From contig VHZZ01002156.1 of the NCBI GenBank assembly GCA_009801015.1, positions 19,175 through 41,474 of the forward strand: a stretch of 22,300 nucleotides of DNA, in the 5' to 3' direction. This document shows, piece by piece, positions 1 through 9,082 of this stretch. A model generated the notes under the pieces. The model ran no database searches. It was not told the origin of the DNA and worked only from the letters and a program-made list of their open reading frames with translations. Position 1 is the first letter of the stretch, and each line of letters begins with the position of its first letter. This DNA comes from Silene noctiflora (taxonomy: Eukaryota > Streptophyta > Magnoliopsida > Caryophyllales > Caryophyllaceae). The translations under genes and the position numbers were made by a program.

Positions 1-660
1 AAAAGTCTTAGCAATAAATGAGAAAAGAGGAGACTATTTATAGAATGGGAAATATGAAAGGAGTAATGTATAATAGCCTCTTTTCCTCTATTGTCCAAGT
101 GACAAAAGAGAGAACTCCTTTTTAAAATAAATATCAGGTTTGCAAGGCTCAAGAGAGCTTCCTCTTTTCAAAGCAAATTGTATTTTCCATAAAATATGGA
201 AACTCTAAACCTTACCAAAAGAGGAAAAAGTAAAAGACCCGTTTTTGGCATTAAGATCAACTTGTATAAACAAGATTGACATCTTTAAAAGAACTTACAA
301 AGTATATTCTTTTTGTTCATTAAAATTGCAGAATGGCATCGTTTTGAAAATAAGAGATCTTATGAAAGTCTTCATGTTTTTATAAAGCATTTGAAATTTC
401 TCCAATAACCGTATCAGAAACCACAGTGCAGTGCACTGTTGTATGGTTTTGCAGCCACTTGACTAAATGTGAATGTTACATTACCTCGCTTACAACATTT
501 GACTAAGGCTAAGGGCTTTCTTATCTTGACTTCATCTTGATCATTCTTGAACTATCTTTGGAAATTCATTGAGTGCTTCAAAAGCTAAACATTATAACTA
601 AGAAGCAAACAATTAAATAATAATGAAACTTGGCATCATCAACCAAGTGTGTTCTAACAC
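1..660. other. AT-rich stretch without a recognisable gene
   Basis: I see no open frame with recognisable protein similarity and no RNA gene. The sequence is AT-rich and lies directly upstream of the LINE endonuclease frame, so part of it may be LINE 5' leader or older flanking DNA. Plant L1 elements normally carry a first ORF (a gag-like RNA-binding protein) before the endonuclease-RT ORF. None is visible here, so the element is either 5' truncated or its first ORF is lost. Confidence 0.5.
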
Positions 661-666
661 CCTAAT

Positions 667-1500
667 TTGTGTCCAAACCTCCCTCATATCAATCTAATGA
701 TATTGAATGTTCAAGGAACAAGAAAGAAAAGTAAAATCAGTGCTATAAAAGAGGTAGTCCGTACATATAAACCTACGATCTTAACTTTAGTCGAAACCCA
801 TATGGGAGAGGATCATGCTATTAATCTCGTGACTAAAATCAGGTACAAAGGTTATTCTAGAGTGAATTCTATTGGCTTTAGGGGAGGAATTTGGCTTTAT
901 TAGAACACGGAAATTGTCACTGTGACCCCGGTTCATCAACACCAATAGTACATTACCATCGAAATTTCAAGAAACAACAAGTATCCTTGGTTCTCTTCAG
1001 CGGTGTACGCCAGCCCTGACTCTACAAATCACCGCCAATTGTGGGTTGAGTTGGAAGCGTTTGCTCGCAATAATAGTCGTCCTTGGCTTGTTGCGGGGGA
1101 TTTCAATGAAACTTGTTTCTTAAATGAGAGGCATGGCGGGGACTCCAACATGGCTCGTCAATGTGCTAATTTTAATAATTGAATTGAGGATTGCGAGTTT
1201 CTCGAACTAGCCTTTATAGGCGCGACTCATACTTAGGCAAGAAGAAATTCGGTTGAAACAAGGTAGAGTGCTAGATTAGATAAAGCTCTTTGTAATGCTG
1301 AATGGGGTGCTCTTTTCGAGGATGCGATGGTCTGTCATCTCCCAACCTTTAAATCTGACCATTGTCCGCTTTTCATATCCCCAAATGGTATCGTTTCCCT
1401 CAATGTGGTTTCTAGACCGTTTTGATTTCAAGCCTGCTGGCTGACGCACGAGAAGTTCAAAGATTTCGTAGACACAAGCTAGCCGTCGAGTGGTAATTTC
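667..1500 (+). pseudogene. LINE endonuclease domain (EEP family), dead
   Basis: One frame runs from 667 to beyond 1482 and is interrupted only by stops at 901, 946, 1180, 1234, 1264, 1423 and 1480. The translation keeps the endonuclease landmarks: NVQG near the start, a VETH block with the metal-binding Glu, WLVAGDFNET, the SARLDKALCN block and the terminal SDHCPL with the catalytic Asp-His. There is no frameshift in this part. The stops fall where related LINEs carry Trp, Gln or Arg (for example RPF-stop-FQ for RPFRF), so each fits one C-to-T or G-to-A change. The domain would nick target DNA for integration, and here it cannot be made. Confidence 0.88.
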
Positions 1501-1554
1501 ACATCTCATTTAAGTATAATGTCAGAGAAATTACAGGTGTGGAATTCTGAAGTT

Positions 1555-3073
1555 TCGAGGACATTTTTAAGAGTAAAAAATCGTTATTAGCTCGAATAGG
1601 TGGGTGTCAAAGAGAGCTCTCTATAGCTAGAAAAAGCAATCTTATCAAATTGGAGGCTAAACTCCAAAAAGAACTTGACGAGGTTCTAGATCAAGAAGAA
1701 CTCTTGTGGTACGAAAAATCGAGAGTGAAGTTTATCAAAGACGGTGACCGTAATACTTTGTATTTCCACGTGAGTACCTTGGTTCATCGGTGGAGGAACA
1801 AAATTTCATCATTGAAAAACGAGTCCGGCGTTTGGCAAGATGACCCCATTGAAGTTAAACGTATTGTAGTGGAGTACTTCATAAATTTATATACTGAAGA
1901 CCATTATTCGGGGAGTCTTGAGATCATTTCCTGGGACTTATTTCCAGATTTTAGTAACAACGATTGGGAGTGGTTCACTAGAACGTTTAATAGAGCCTAA
2001 ATAGAAAGGGTTATTCACCATATGGGACCGCTTAAAGCCTCGGGTCCAGAAAGGTTTCAAGCTCTTTTTTATCAAAAGAATTGGCCCTTATTGAAGCTTC
2101 TTTATGCGACATGGTAATAAATTCTCTCAAGGGGAAAGGCATGCCTTTGGGACTTAATGACACTTATCTTGTGCTTATACCGAAAGTTGATGCCCCAGAA
2201 TACATTACACAATTTCGACCTATAAGCCTTTGTAATGTAGCATATAAAATCACCAGCAAAACTCTAGCCAATCGCATCAAGGCATCAAGAAAGTGTTGCC
2301 CCACGTAATTTCTGACAAATAACGGAAAATGTCGTTGTTTTTCAAGAAGCTATACATTCCATGTGAAGGAAGAAGGGTTCGGCGGGGATCATGGCCATCA
2401 AGATCGACTTAGAAAAAGCGTATATATGACCGTCTTCGATGAGATTTTATTCACGCCACTCTGAACTATATGGGGTTATCTCGACTTTTAGTTGATGTAG
2501 TAATGGAATGTGTTACTTCAGCCCGAATGCAAATTTTGTGGAACGAAGAGACCACTGAATAGTTTATATATCCCGTCTTGGGGTGTCTGTCAAGGAGACC
2601 CACTATCGTCGTATCTGTTTGTCATGTGCTTAGAGAAGCTTCAACAAGCAATAGATCAAGAGGTGCGTAATAATAAGTGGAAACCTATTATTTTATGTCG
2701 AGATGGACCGCAAATAACGAACCTATTTTTCGCGGATGACATGATCTTATTTGGAGAAGAAACCGAAAAGCAAGCTATAGTTATGAAGCTTGTATTGGAT
2801 AATTTCTGTAATGCTCCAGGCGAGAAAATAAGTAATGCAAAGTCGAGGGTATTTTTCTCGAGTAATACGCAGCAAGAGAATAGAGCACGGGTTTGCGAAG
2901 CTCTCGGATTTCTCAAAACTAGTGACCTGGGAACATACCTAGGAATGTCTACCATTAATGGAAGAGTAACCCGTCACACATACATCCATCTCGAAGAAAA
3001 AGTGAATAAAGGATTAGCTGGGTGGTCCACAAAAAGGCTATCCTTAGCAGGTCGCTCGACACTCGTCCAATAA
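1555..3073 (+). pseudogene. LINE reverse transcriptase domain, dead
   Basis: The frame shifts near 1553 and enters the RT region. The pieces seen are KSRVKFIKDGDRNTLYFH (from about 1700), MGPLKASGPERFQALFY (about 2020), NDTYLVLIPKVD and FRPISLCNVAYKI (about 2155-2255), a KIDLEKAY block with the first catalytic Asp (about 2400), GVCQGDPLSSYLF (about 2580) and the FADD catalytic box (about 2730). The frame is broken near 2080, 2310 and 2420, where an extra TA seems to have been added in a TATATA run, and stops lie at 1998, 2558 and 3071. GVCQGDPLSS in place of the usual GVRQGDPLSP is again explained by C-to-T changes. The copy is inactive. Confidence 0.9.
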
Positions 3074-4060
3074 ACTCTCACAACCATTGCAAATTATAGT
3101 ATACAAACCGCGAAACTACCAAGATCGGTTTGTGACACCATTGATAGAAAAGCTCGTTGTTTTCTTTGGGGAGGAGATGATACGAAAAAATACGTTCATC
3201 TTATATCATGCGAAAATGTTCAAAAACCCAAGTTTATGGGAGGGCTCGGTCTCGTGTCCGCCCGACAAGCAAACGCAGCTTTTCTCACAAAACTTGAGTG
3301 GCGTGTCCTCGCAGAGCCTTCGAGTCTTTGGTCTCGGGTACTTCGGGCCAAGTATTGCACTAATAGGTGTGATATCAATATTTTTCAAGCTAAACACAAT
3401 ATGTCTACCATATGGTCTGACATTACTTCTCAAGCTAAGACGATAGTTCGAGGGGAAACTACGGTCGTGGGTAATGGTAGAGGGACTTTATTTTGGGATC
3501 ATGCTTGGGTTGACGGAATATGCCTTAGTGATCATACTATAGCCCCGATTCCTGAGAATATCTTAGGTGCTACCGTGAGCGAAATGTGGTGCGAAAATCT
3601 AGGCTGAAAAGTGGGATAAATTTTCTAACTTCCTACCGCAAGATATCCTTATGAAGATAGCCTCTATTTCGTTAACTATTGACCCAGATAGATTTGGAAG
3701 GGCAAGACTCATCGTCGGGGAAATTAACTCTAAAATTAGCTCTCGGTTTCCTTCGAGGTGACGACCCATCTCTACTTCCCGAATCTATTAATTGGCGAAC
3801 TATTTAGCGTATCCCGGTACAGCAAAGGATTCAAATGTTCCTTTAGTTAGCCGCTCATGGTATATTAATAGTGAACGTGAATAGAGTTAAAAGGAATACG
3901 GGAGACGACCCAAGATGCCCACGTTGTGATGGACCCGAAGAGACCACAGAGCATCTCCTTCGGTCTTGCTCTATCTCGAAATAAATTTGGCACCTTGTCG
4001 GTATTGATTCCTCTAATGCCTCGTTTTATAACTCCCCTTTTTTCGATTGGTTAACTAATA
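3074..4060 (+). pseudogene. LINE linker and zinc-binding (zf-RVT) region, dead
   Basis: After the stop at 3071 the frame continues with a NYSIQTAKLP-like block. It shifts near 3230 into GGLGLVSARQANAAFLTKLEWR, and an open stretch of 123 codons follows to 3607. This is the conserved post-RT region of plant LINEs. A CPRC...H...C cluster (about 3915-3970) matches the zinc-binding zf-RVT motif. Stops include one near 3847, inside FL-stop-LAAHG where relatives have Trp, and one near 3983. The domain probably binds the RNA template. It has no open frame longer than the 123 codons. Confidence 0.8.
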
Positions 4061-4074
4061 GCGCGAGCAATAAT

Positions 4075-4760
4075 ATGAGTACTAATGAAGCGAATTGGTC
4101 GATGTATTTTGCCATTACTTGTTGGTGGATTTGGAAGTGGCGCAATAATATTGTGCTTGACCGAGCTACTGAGAACCCGACCGAACCACGAGCGTTCCTC
4201 TATCACCAGTTCGAAAGGAGTAAGAGAGCTTTTGATAGATTCGATTTCCTTATACCGAACCCACTCCCCTCTAATGTAGAAATATATGTACGTTGGTTAC
4301 CTCCCCCTCACGGATGGACTCTTTTAAACACGGATGGGGCGTTTAAAGGTAATCCGGGTCTAGCCGGTGGAGGCGAAATTCGAGATGAAATAGGTAATTT
4401 TAATACTGCATTCTATTTTTCTTGTGGCATTTGTTCGTCGATGAAAGTGGAATTACTAGCTCTCCTAACGGTCTGGAGCGCGCAAAATCTATTGGTCTTA
4501 AGAAGCTGATTAGACACATGGACAATTCCTCTTGTGTCAACATTATCAAGGAGAAACAGTTGGTGAGTAACAGTCTGAAAACTATAGTCAAACGGTGTAA
4601 AGATTTAATTCGGGAGAACCATTGGAAGGTCAAGCTGGAACATACCTATAAAGAAGCTAATCGAGCCGCGGATTTCTTGGCTAATCGTGGAGTGCGCGCC
4701 AGTATGATAACTACACATTTAGATCGTACTACACATGTAGATTCTCCTTTAGATAATCTT
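4075..4760 (+). pseudogene. LINE RNase H domain (RVT_3 type), dead by frameshift
   Basis: The first half lies in the frame of 4075-4509 and contains LLNTDGAFKGNPGLAGGG, with the first catalytic Asp, and a VELLAL block with the Glu. The second half lies in the frame of 4422-5018 and contains HMDNSSCVNIIKE, with the third acidic residue, and KEANRAADFLANRGV, with the last Asp. All four acidic positions of RNase H are still present, but a frameshift between about 4440 and 4510 separates them. The domain would remove RNA from the RNA-DNA hybrid. It is typical of plant L1 LINEs and absent from mammalian L1. Confidence 0.85.
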
Positions 4761-4855
4761 CGTTCCATCCATGGGGAAGGATATTTTTGGCGTCGCTATT
4801 CCCCGTGTAATAGCAAACAATTAGTTTCTTCGGGGCTTAGCGCCTCAGTCGTACC

Positions 4856-4864
4856 AAAAAAAAA
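4856..4864 (+). repeat. Short A tract at the LINE 3' end
   Basis: Nine A residues follow the terminal block GTACC, about 150 bp after the end of the RNase H frame. This fits an eroded LINE poly(A) tail and marks the likely 3' boundary. Confidence 0.55.
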
Positions 4865-5275
4865 GCAAGAATTTGTTATTAATATTTTCAATTTTTTATT
4901 TTTGTTTTATTTTCCTTTTCTCAGTCATATATGGAGACTCTCTACAGGTGCCTCTTTTGCGGAAGCCGCATCAAAGGCAGCTGTCAATGCTGCCTATTAT
5001 TCCGCAAAAGTCTACTAGTTGCTTCTCTCATTTATTAGTATATCACGATGCCATGATGGTGACGATAATGGATGATTTTTACGTCTTTAAATCAAAGTTC
5101 TTAACTGTGATAATCGATGATAAAATACATCTTTAAATCAAAGTTAACTATGCTCAAAAGTAACACTTAAGGATGTTGTAACAAAGAAAACAAAAATCTA
5201 CTCCGTAATTAATAACAACGACCATACTCGCACGACATAGTACGCTCATCTGAACCAAGATAAATAACTAGGAGA
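4865..5275. other. Intergenic stretch with an exon-like segment and a short direct repeat
   Basis: A long pyrimidine-rich run (about 4890-4922) ends in CAG and is followed by a frame rich in Ala, ending ASKAAVNAAYYSAKVY (stop near 5018). This looks like a splice acceptor plus the last exon of an unidentified gene, but it may be chance. Further on, a 16-bp direct repeat (TCTTTAAATCAAAGTT) occurs near 5085 and again near 5131. I see no other gene before the F-box copy that ends at 5276. Confidence 0.3.
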
Positions 5276-6589
5276 CTAGTCAGAATCAAACTTTACTGGA
5301 TAAATGAGAGATTGATATACTCCTAAAAATTCGATTTCACAAAATGATGAACGCCTTGGACAATCCAATAAATATCGATGAAATCGAGCTGCTTCTGCTA
5401 ATTGATTATTATCATAACTATACGAATAGCTAGCATTTAGGACGAGCTTCTCCAAACACGATGCACTCCTCAGGAAATATTTCATTAGCTTCAAAAATTG
5501 GTCGTCGAATCGAACCCTGGCCATATTCAACTCTAACCGCTTCATATGCTCATATAACGTAGTTTTGGCATCCGGAATTACATCCACATTGTAAGAATCT
5601 ACAAATTTTAACACAAGAACCTCCAATTTGGGACAAGGTAGCAATAGACGTAATGTCTCCAATCGTTCGTTTCGACTCAAAGTCCAAGTAAGATGAGTCA
5701 CATTAGGGAAGATAGTCTTAATATTAGGATTATTGTAAGACATTGTCACATTAGTATCGATATCGAATACAAGCGACTTGACATGTGAGATCGAATTAAT
5801 CAACTGCCTTATTATTTGATTATGTGACACAGGTAACTGAGCGGTAAAATTGAAATGCTCTAGTTTTAGGGTATCAATGTGAAGATTCAGACGGGTAAAG
5901 TCCTCGAAACCATAGAATCCATGTAATGTAATATGTAATCGGGTTAAATTCTTACCGGCGATGGTTAGAGACCCGTCTGAAAAAGATTTAGGGGATCCAG
6001 ATTTTTTAATAAGTGTGAAGGACAAGTTCTCGAGTGATGGGCTAGAGCTCATAAACCTTTCAATGCATTTAACGTTGACGAAAATCAAACTAAGTTTCTT
6101 CAAATTTGGAAGATTAATTGAATCAGGAAAAATTCAATCAAACCCATTAGTATCAAAATCCAAGTCAAGCGATACCAACGATTGGATTCGGAAAACGTTT
6201 GGTGCGTGCACTTGACGACCGTTGTGAAGGAAAAAATGATTCGATGTACTCTTGAAGTGCTCGACATTACAAAAACGTAGTCGACGAGCCCATGAGTCTA
6301 TGGCGTGACATAAACTAGGATTTTTATACGAATCATAGTGAAGATGTAGACGGACTGTCTAGAGTAAGGGTGTGGTGAATATGGTAAAGAGGTTATCAAG
6401 AATGGGGATTATTTCGGACACATTCTTTTTTTGATTCGACAGATCGATATCGAAAGTAGTCTCGGAAATCGTAATAATGGAGTTTTGAGGAAGATTGAGG
6501 CGATAGAGGATGTTGGAGAGGATATCGTCTGGAAGGGAGCTCCATCTTTTGTGTTGTGCGCTTAGTTCGCTGCTAGGGTTTTGTTCCAT
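5276..6589 (-). pseudogene. F-box/LRR/FBD-type protein copy 1, two in-frame stops
   Basis: A single - strand frame of 438 codons starts at the ATG at 6589 (MEQNPSS...) and runs to the stop at 5276, with internal stops at 6359-6361 and 6134-6136. The N-terminus has an F-box start (WSSLPDDILSNILYRL). Next come the family landmark DSWARRLR and the block FRIQSLVSLDLDFD, then leucine-rich repeats such as LPNLKKLSLIF and CPKLEVLVLKF. The C-terminal part resembles an FBD domain (FLRSASCLEKLVL...SSFCEIEFLG). F-box proteins of this class are substrate receptors of SCF ubiquitin ligases. The stop at 6134 fits Trp TGG to TGA. The stops make a normal product unlikely, although the last 275 codons are open from an internal ATG. 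Confidence 0.85.
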
Positions 6590-6753
6590 TATCGAAAGTT
6601 TAACTGTTTGATGCTGAAAATAGTGGTTGAAATGGTAATGACGAACTCTTTAGGAAAGTTGAGGTGGGAGATAATTTTGAAGACGATGTTGTCCGGAAGG
6701 GAGCTCCATCTATGGCGTTGTTCCATTGATTAACAACTAGGGTTTTGTTCCAT
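6589..6753 (-). pseudogene. Fragment of a second F-box gene fused upstream of copy 1
   Basis: The ATG at 6753 starts MEQNPSC followed by a stop. A second ATG at 6726 opens 45 codons (MEQRHRWSSLPDNIVFKIIS..., ending in LNFR) with a TAA stop at 6589-6591. That stop overlaps the ATG of copy 1 as TAATG. The fragment is the N-terminal F-box part of a paralog, closer to the copia-split copy than to copy 1 (ISTTIFSI against FSTTYFSI). It is best explained by unequal exchange or deletion that removed the rest of a tandem copy. Confidence 0.75.
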
Positions 6754-6783
6754 TGTTAATCGGCTATGCTTATATTTGGAGAT
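6754..6783 (-). promoter_or_regulatory. Conserved 5' flank of the F-box family (copy-1 fragment)
   Basis: Read on the - strand, the 30 bases before the ATG at 6753 contain ATCTCCAAATATAAGC and end in AACA before ATG. Nearly the same block precedes the ATG at 14762 and the ATG at 21458. The TATAAGC core could be a weak TATA-like element or simply 5' leader shared by descent. Confidence 0.35.
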
Positions 6784-6871
6784 TTAGAAGTAGAGGGCAA
6801 GGTGTGTAATTAGGGTTTATGATAAGAAGTTTTAGGTTTTATTTTAGTTTATCGCCTAAACTTAGGTTTTA

Positions 6872-7079
6872 CTCCCTCCGTCCCGGTCATTTGTTGTCCT
6901 TTTCCATTTTTGGGTGTCTCAATGAATTGTTGTCCTTTCTATTTTAGGATTGCATTTGATGAGTGATTTGGTCTTTCACATTCAATTTAGTCCATTTGTC
7001 ATCTCCTAATTGGTTCCCTCCTCTTTCCTTGGTCTTTGTGCCAAAATCAAAGGACAACAAATGACCGGGACGGAGGGAG
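6872..7079 (+). mobile_element. Stowaway-like MITE, copy A (208 bp)
   Basis: The element starts CTCCCTCCGTCCCGGTCATT and ends with the inverse complement ...GACCGGGACGGAGGGAG. The terminal inverted repeats are about 32 bp, and the target duplication is TA at 6870-6871 and 7080-7081. It has no coding capacity. The TIR sequence and TA duplication are those of Stowaway MITEs mobilised by Tc1/mariner-type transposases. It is 97-98% identical to copy B, which lies 65 bp away in inverse orientation. Confidence 0.9.
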
Positions 7080-7080
7080 T

Positions 7081-7103
7081 ATTTTAGTTTATCGCCTAAA
7101 CTT
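7081..7103 (+). repeat. 23-bp direct duplication flanking MITE copy A
   Basis: The 23 bases here (ATTTTAGTTTATCGCC...) are identical to 6841-6863, just upstream of MITE copy A, and similarity continues weakly for a few more bases. This is far longer than the TA duplication of a Stowaway insertion, so a separate duplication event is needed. Confidence 0.8.
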
Positions 7104-7144
7104 TGGTATGATAGCTAGGCCCATCTCCTATCTCTTATATACTA

Positions 7145-7352
7145 CTCCCTCCGTCTCGGTCATTTGTTGTCCTTTGGTTTTGGCACAAGGACCAAGGAAA
7201 GAGGAGGGAGCCAATTAGGAGATGACAAATGGACTAAATTGAATGTGAAAGACCAAATCACTCATCAAATGCAATCCTAAAATAGAAAGGACAACAATTC
7301 ATTGAGACACCCAAAAATGGAAAAGGACAACAAATGACCGGGGCGGAGGGAG
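7145..7352 (-). mobile_element. Stowaway-like MITE, copy B (208 bp), inverted
   Basis: The element has the same length and sequence as copy A but reads on the other strand. I count about five substitutions and no indels. It is flanked by TA at 7143-7144 and 7353-7354. With copy A it forms an inverted repeat with 208-bp arms and a 65-bp spacer. Confidence 0.9.
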
Positions 7353-7354
7353 TA

Positions 7355-8540
7355 AAAGATTAACAAAGCTGAAATTTTTTCCCGCCTAAATTACATTCTA
7401 CTATTAAATATCTAATATTTATCCCCTAATTAATTTCATACAATAAATACTGCATTCTAATTTGTACACAAATGTAATTTAAATATTTATAATACCAATT
7501 GTTGCCATAAATAAATGACTAAATAAGTTATACATTAAAAAATTGCATACAAACTTTTTATATTTAAAGCAATCCTATTTACTAAAAGAATAGGTGAAAT
7601 CTCAAAATTTTACGGCTTAAATTACTCTACCTACAAACTGGGCCTCACATGTTTAGTTATTCTTAAATATTGAGATTAAAATAATTAGTTATTCTATAGA
7701 AATGATGGTACTACTTTATAATTGTTATTTATCAATATTTTGTAGAGAAATATATCTACTAAAATACTTTGATTACCCTATTCTTATGTGTGACATATTC
7801 TATGATAGATATCATAGACGATAAGACTATGTTTTACTTATTTTATTTTCACATTTGAACCACAAATCCCCTTAATACTAAGAGAATAAAAATTCTCTTA
7901 GCTTTCTCTCTAAATAAAGAAACAGGTAAAACCGTATTTATTTAAACTATCTTTTTATTAAAAATATAATCTTATAATTAAATTCAAAATTATGATTTTT
8001 TCATCAAAATAAATTAAAATTGATGTTAAAGTTTAAATTATAAGTTGGTAAATTTTTCATAAAATGCAATAATTGTACCTTTAGAGAATAACTTGATACA
8101 TACTTACCATTAACTTTGTGACAAAAAAAAAGCATTAAAATAATTGGAGAAAATTTATAAAATGAATTCTTAATACTTCTTAATTTTATAAATTTACTTA
8201 ATTCTCTTTAATTAGTTTTCCATTATAAATAACACCCTAAAAAATAAATACTCTATATATATACACCGCGCATTACACATGATCTATACTAGTTTTAAAC
8301 TACTCCCTTTCACCTTTTTTATGTGAACAAATTCATTAGGAAGAACAAACTATTTTATTTTGGTGTTGTTTGGTTGATGATCGAAGCAGATTATGATCAG
8401 ATAACATTATCATAATACAGTTATTATATTATATTTTTGTAACATATTTGACTATCAAATTAAATTAATAGAAATAAGATAAAGTGTTTGCTAATTAGCA
8501 GATTACTCTCTATATAACAATTTATTTTCCTATATAAATA
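7355..8540. other. AT-rich intergenic DNA without a gene
   Basis: The stretch is very AT-rich and has no frame with recognisable similarity. Near 8302 a lone TACTCCCTTTCACC resembles one end of a Stowaway-type MITE, but I found no partner end. Nothing else can be supported. Confidence 0.5.
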
Positions 8541-8645
8541 AGTTGATTGATGCAGTTGCAAGTTGATGATTACATCAACCGATAAGAGGTTATTTTCTAT
8601 ACCTTAACTAGAGGTCTTGGGTTCAAGACCTAGGAATGCAACTGT
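8541..8645 (+). mobile_element. Possible tRNA-derived SINE or tRNA-like relic
   Basis: GGGTTCAAGACCT (about 8620-8632) matches the RNA polymerase III B-box consensus GGTTCRANNCY. About 40 bases upstream, CCGATAAGAGGTTA weakly resembles an A box. The first nucleotides include GATGCAGTTGCAAGTTG, and ATGCAACTG recurs inversely at about 8636. No clean poly(A) or target duplication was found. Another kind of repeat is equally possible. Confidence 0.3.
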
Positions 8646-8676
8646 GTTAACACTCAACAACAAACAAAAGTTTTGT

Positions 8677-8825
8677 TATTTCGACAACAATGAAGCCATG
8701 TTCTTTTCGACTGCAAAGAACTGAACTAAATTAAACTGAATTGAAAGCTATTATTTTGACAACAACGAAGCCCCGTTCTTTTCAGCTGCAAAGAACTGAA
8801 CTAAATTAGACTGAACTGGACTTAA
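8677..8825 (+). repeat. Tandem duplication, period about 75 bp, about two units
   Basis: The block TCGACAACAATGAAGCC...TTCTTTT...CTGCAAAGAACTGAACTAAATTA occurs twice, offset by 75 bp (first from about 8680, second from about 8755), with several substitutions. The sequence after it (to about 8960) continues with loose 'actgaactaaa' motifs. The same style of repeat is seen at the right edge of the window (22200-22300). Confidence 0.65.
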
Positions 8826-9082
8826 TGGAGGTGAATTGAACTAAACTGAATAGAGCCGAGTTGAATTGAATTAAGAATTAATTTGTGAAGAGATGAGTTG
8901 AACTAAATTAAATAAAGCCGAACTGAACTAAAATAAGCTAAAATTAAATCCAAAAGAATAGGGGCCGAAATATGTTTAGATCGCTAAGTAACATATTTCA
9001 TAACTTCGAAAACAGAACACTATAATGAATTTCTAGATCTGATTTCTTAGATTTGATTTTACCAAAAAAAACATAAAATCCC

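Larger units (their letters stand above)
640..4864 (+). mobile_element. Degenerate L1-type LINE retrotransposon with RNase H domain
   Basis: Fragments in all three + frames line up, in order, with the second ORF of a plant L1 LINE: apurinic-type endonuclease (667-1500), reverse transcriptase (about 1555-3070), a zinc-binding region (about 3230-3975) and an RNase H domain (about 4310-4700). They end in an A tract at 4856-4864. Such elements transpose by nicking DNA and priming reverse transcription from the 3' tail. The order and spacing are near full length for ORF2. At least nine in-frame stops and several frameshifts make it inactive. The 5' limit is uncertain, and I could not find a convincing target-site duplication around the ends. 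Confidence 0.9.

Noticed and set aside
423..440. CAGTGCACTG palindrome in the left flank
   Set aside because: A short 10-bp palindrome is expected by chance in 22 kb and has no supporting context.
2656..2955. Open frame of 99 codons on the - strand
   Set aside because: It is antisense to the LINE reverse transcriptase core (FADD region) and is a shadow frame.
600..4880. Target-site duplication for the LINE
   Set aside because: GCAAGAATTTGTTA after the A tract has no convincing match upstream of 667. Only AAGCAA is shared, which is too short.
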